A DNA stretch of 64,000 nt from Sinanaerobacter chloroacetimidivorans (GTDB lineage Bacteria; Bacillota; Clostridia; Peptostreptococcales; Anaerovoracaceae). The position numbers and the translations under genes were made by a program. The stretch is taken from contig NZ_JAGSND010000003.1 in assembly GCF_018128545.1 (NCBI RefSeq), positions 62,001-126,000 on the forward strand, written 5' to 3'. This document shows positions 61,373-64,000 of this stretch, in pieces. Under the pieces are notes generated by a model. The model saw nothing but the letters and a program-made list of their open reading frames with translations. It was not told where the DNA came from and did no database searches. Positions within the stretch are counted from its first letter, which is position 1. Each line of letters starts with the position of its first letter.

Positions 61373-63043
61373 CTATAGCTGCATTGCAAGCTGGTTGGCA
61401 GCAGCCTTTCCCGTATATAAGGCACCCTGAAGCCACCCCTGCTTTGTGGAAATATGTTCACCGGCAAAGAATACTCTGCTGTTATATTCCGATTGTGAAT
61501 TGGTATAGGCGAAGTTCAGCTTCTGACCGGGTCCGCTTACCGCAAACGCACCGCGGAACCATTGCTCGTTATTCCAATGTGCGGTTTTGTAACTGTGAAC
61601 CAGAGGATCCAGAAAACCAGGGGGAAGTCCGTGAACCTCCTCTACGTTTCTTTTAATCAGAAGGATCCTGCGGTCCTGATTCTGGTTGGAAAGCCGCCAG
61701 GCATCCTGTTCGAGATTATAGGATGCGGTCATCACACCAGGATCTTTATAGGAGCAATCTTCGTAAGCTTCACACCGGAGATGGTCCGGAGGATAGAGGA
61801 TGGATTGGATAGGAAGATCTGTAAAGGAGATACCGCCATTCATTTCTCCGTAATAGGCGTCCTCTTCCCAGAACCGTGTCTTACACAGAAAGAGAGTCTT
61901 CTGTGCATCGCAATAGCTTAATTCTTTAATTGCCTGCATTTTCTGATTGCTGAAAAATGGCGAGATATCTATTTCTCTTAAGGTACTGAAAGGAATAGCG
62001 CATATTACATAATCAAAAGCTTCCACATAGTCTCTTCCCTTCATTTTATTATATCGCAGCTGTACCTTCTGGGCGTGGGAGGCTTTTGAGATCCCGTCCA
62101 CAATGCAGCCTGATTTCCAATCGACTTTTCCCAAAATATATGAAGGAAGCCGGAATTCGGGAGGATCACTATCCATAAGGGATTGGTGAAATGCCAGAGG
62201 CAGATTGACGGTCCCTCCGGTTATCCGATAGGTATTCAGAAAATCCTGGGTATAAATGCCGTTCATGACCTCATCATGGCTAAAGTCCAGAAGGGCCCCG
62301 GTAAAAGGATCCACTCCGGAAATGAGACTGATGGCACCCTGGCTTAAGCCCAGCATTTCGAAAACCCTACGGGTGCTCAGCTTGGTAATATCCGAATACT
62401 CCACAGAATATTCGGGAAGTATTTTTAATATTTCCGTGCGTTGCTTCGGGGTGAGACTATACAGCATGGTCCCCATCGCATAGTCGTTTAATTTATTCCA
62501 TGGGGTACTCTTTTCAAAGTCTGTCAGATCATAAAGGGGGTAGAGCTTTTCCGTGACGGCTTCTCCTTCACGGCTTCTGCGGATCCTCGTATCGTGGGCA
62601 TAGATAAAGTTGTTGGCAGCAGGAGCGAACAGGGATTCCGTATCCAGATGGAACAGGTTGATATAATGCCATGTGGTTTCATGGGATACGGGAATACGGA
62701 AGGCGCCGAGCTCCCCGTAGAGCTGCTTTTTTCCTCTCTCGAAATAGTATGTATAAACTCTACCGCCGATCCGTTCCTTTTCAGCCTCAAAAATGGTAAT
62801 GTCAGCTCCCAGCTTTCGAAGCTCATAAGCGGCTGACATGCCGGCCAGACCTCCTCCAATAATTCCGATATGTTTGTTTTTTAATGCACCCGGTGGTGCA
62901 TATTGAAAAATATCCGGCGGAGGACTCAGCAATTCCAATATATTCTGATAATCTTCCACCCTTCCTTCTTCGTATAAAGAATCTAAAAACAGCTGATGTC
63001 TTTGTTCGTCGGTAGGATTCTTGTAATAATCCTGCTGTGCCAT
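61373..63043 (-). CDS. Flavin-containing amine oxidoreductase
   Basis: A 556-residue FAD enzyme of the monoamine oxidase / L-amino-acid oxidase superfamily. The FAD-binding GIIGGGLAGMSAAYELRKLG (about 57-76) is followed by EAEKERIGGRVYTY, and the C-terminal FAD segment reads RVFFAGEHIS near residue 529. There is no signal peptide. It would oxidise an amino acid or amine; no substrate can be assigned from neighbours. Start ATG 63043, RBS GGGGGAAA. It ends in amber. Confidence 0.85.
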   Translation of the reverse strand: MAQQDYYKNPTDEQRHQLFLDSLYEEGRVEDYQNILELLSPPPDIFQYAPPGALKNKHIGIIGGGLAGMSAAYELRKLGADITIFEAEKERIGGRVYTYYFERGKKQLYGELGAFRIPVSHETTWHYINLFHLDTESLFAPAANNFIYAHDTRIRRSREGEAVTEKLYPLYDLTDFEKSTPWNKLNDYAMGTMLYSLTPKQRTEILKILPEYSVEYSDITKLSTRRVFEMLGLSQGAISLISGVDPFTGALLDFSHDEVMNGIYTQDFLNTYRITGGTVNLPLAFHQSLMDSDPPEFRLPSYILGKVDWKSGCIVDGISKASHAQKVQLRYNKMKGRDYVEAFDYVICAIPFSTLREIDISPFFSNQKMQAIKELSYCDAQKTLFLCKTRFWEEDAYYGEMNGGISFTDLPIQSILYPPDHLRCEAYEDCSYKDPGVMTASYNLEQDAWRLSNQNQDRRILLIKRNVEEVHGLPPGFLDPLVHSYKTAHWNNEQWFRGAFAVSGPGQKLNFAYTNSQSEYNSRVFFAGEHISTKQGWLQGALYTGKAAANQLAMQL

Positions 63044-63210
63044 ATCAATTTCCCCCTTTTATATCTGTATTTTCTTACTCAAAATCAGGTTGTCTTTGTA
63101 AATTTATAGAACGAAGCCGTTGTAAATATGCATGTTTTTTGAAATCTGTAGAATATGGAACAAAGTAATGCCGGCCTTCGTCTAACTTCTTAGGTTAGAA
63201 AAGAACAAAA

Positions 63211-63300
63211 GGGGTATTGATACGAAATGAGAGTATGGATATGAAATGAGGGTATTGATACGAAAAAAATTTTTAAATTAAAAGGGATATGAAATGAGGA
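63211..63300. repeat. Degenerate ~19-bp tandem repeat upstream of lipoprotein gene
   Basis: Units of the form GGTATTGATACGAAATGAG occur at 63212, 63231 and 63250, with a partial one at 63284. The GTATTGATAC core is itself symmetric. This may be a multi-site operator. Confidence 0.7.
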
Positions 63301-63321
63301 AGGAAGCAAGGGGGAACGTTT

Positions 63322-63831
63322 ATGAACCGATGTAGAATGGGTAAGCGGAAAGGGGTCTGCTTATTTTTGATCTTCATCCTGATCTTGCCGATACTGACAG
63401 CCTGCAGTGAGGATTATGGAAGTCCGGATCTCTCGGCAGCGGATGCCTATTGGATGGTAATTGATCAGCTGTATCAGGAAGACAGCGGATTAAACGGTGA
63501 CATCAAGTATTTGGCCATTGATACCACCGAGATGGTGAATTTGACGGAAGAGGGGAAGGAAGCGCTGCTGAAGCAATTGGAAAGCTATGGGTACGAGGTA
63601 TTGGATACCACATTTCAGGAGCTGCAGGAGCAAGGGCTTATTCATGACTTGTATTTCCCCGAGGGAATCCTCTTTCAGATTCAGGATGAACCCATGGAGG
63701 GGAATACCATTACCATGGACGCATCCAAATGGAGATCGGGAACAGGGGCCATCGGGTATGATAATTTAGTAGTGGAATATAAAAATGACATCTGGGAAAT
63801 TAAGGAATTTGGCGGCGCTTGGATCAGCTGA
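63322..63831 (+). CDS. Putative lipoprotein
   Basis: A 169-residue exported protein. The signal peptide is hydrophobic (about 12-27) and ends in the lipobox LTAC, predicting lipidation on Cys28. The mature part is a small alpha/beta domain of unknown family. RBS AAGGGGGAA. It overlaps the converging gene by eight bases. Confidence 0.78.
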   Translation: MNRCRMGKRKGVCLFLIFILILPILTACSEDYGSPDLSAADAYWMVIDQLYQEDSGLNGDIKYLAIDTTEMVNLTEEGKEALLKQLESYGYEVLDTTFQELQEQGLIHDLYFPEGILFQIQDEPMEGNTITMDASKWRSGTGAIGYDNLVVEYKNDIWEIKEFGGAWIS

Positions 63832-64000
63832 ACTCCTGCAACGCATTCTTCATGTCCTGCAAGGCATGGAGAATGATTTTTTTTGCCTCTATATCAGGAA
63901 GTTCAGCTAGTTCACTGTTGGCTTTTTCCAAATACTGTTCTCCCAGTTCTGCGGCTTTCCGGAAACCCCCTGCCGCTCTGATGCACTGCTGCAGCTCATC
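63824..64000 (-). CDS. C-terminus of a probable polyprenyl synthetase (partial)
   Basis: The last 58 codons of a minus-strand gene that runs past the window edge. The pattern GGFRKAAELGEQYLEKANSELAEL...ALQDM resembles the terminal helices of farnesyl/heptaprenyl diphosphate synthases (A..Y...A...L..LP). Identity is moderate confidence because the catalytic DDxxD motifs are outside the window. Confidence 0.55.
   Translation of the reverse strand, partial: DELQQCIRAAGGFRKAAELGEQYLEKANSELAELPDIEAKKIILHALQDMKNALQEFS

Overview
The window looks like part of a chromosome from an anaerobic, low-to-medium GC, Gram-positive bacterium of the Clostridia (Eubacteriales/Peptostreptococcales-like). Supporting signs are AGGAGG ribosome-binding sites, GTG and TTG starts, rubrerythrin with PerR, glycyl-radical and corrinoid enzymes, and Rho-independent terminators throughout. 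I recognise no rRNA, tRNA, CRISPR array, insertion sequence or phage.

Layout. 1-11 kb: rubrerythrin and PerR, a single-domain ArgA-like acetyltransferase, an AraC regulator with an Old-Yellow-Enzyme-type oxidoreductase, a large chemoreceptor, and a DUF4125/DUF4037 pair. 11-26 kb: a sigma-54 activator, a near-consensus sigma-54 promoter, then one long operon for methylated amines: corrinoid protein, dimethylamine methyltransferase with an in-frame amber codon, BCCT transporter, trimethylamine methyltransferase with an in-frame amber codon, second corrinoid protein, MtbA-like methyltransferase with a thioredoxin-like tail, corrinoid reactivation proteins, and pylB-pylC. 26-46 kb: a choline-utilisation (cut) bacterial microcompartment locus with choline transporter candidate, shell proteins, choline trimethylamine-lyase CutC and activase CutD, two aldehyde dehydrogenases, PduL, PduS/PduT redox proteins and EutJ/P/Q/T-like proteins, followed by an opposing PocR-type two-component system and an alcohol dehydrogenase plus shell gene. 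46-51 kb: a LicA-like kinase, then a second pylB-pylC pair next to a 2,4-diaminopentanoate-dehydrogenase-like gene. 51-64 kb: a copper-amine-oxidase-N protein behind a c-di-GMP-I riboswitch, a YtrA-type GntR/ABC operon, a SiaABCD-type signalling operon, a second GGDEF protein, a flavin amine oxidase, a lipoprotein, and the end of a probable polyprenyl synthase gene.

How the genes work together (inference). CutC would split choline into trimethylamine and acetaldehyde inside the microcompartment. Acetaldehyde would go to acetyl-CoA, acetyl phosphate and ethanol. The neighbouring pyrrolysine methyltransferases would demethylate the trimethylamine to dimethylamine and then monomethylamine, passing methyl groups through corrinoid proteins to an unidentified C1 acceptor. 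No monomethylamine methyltransferase (mtmB) is present. Two pylBC pairs flank the cut locus, but I find no pylD, pylS or pylT in the window. That absence, plus the Ord-like dehydrogenase beside the second pair, is the most unusual signal here.
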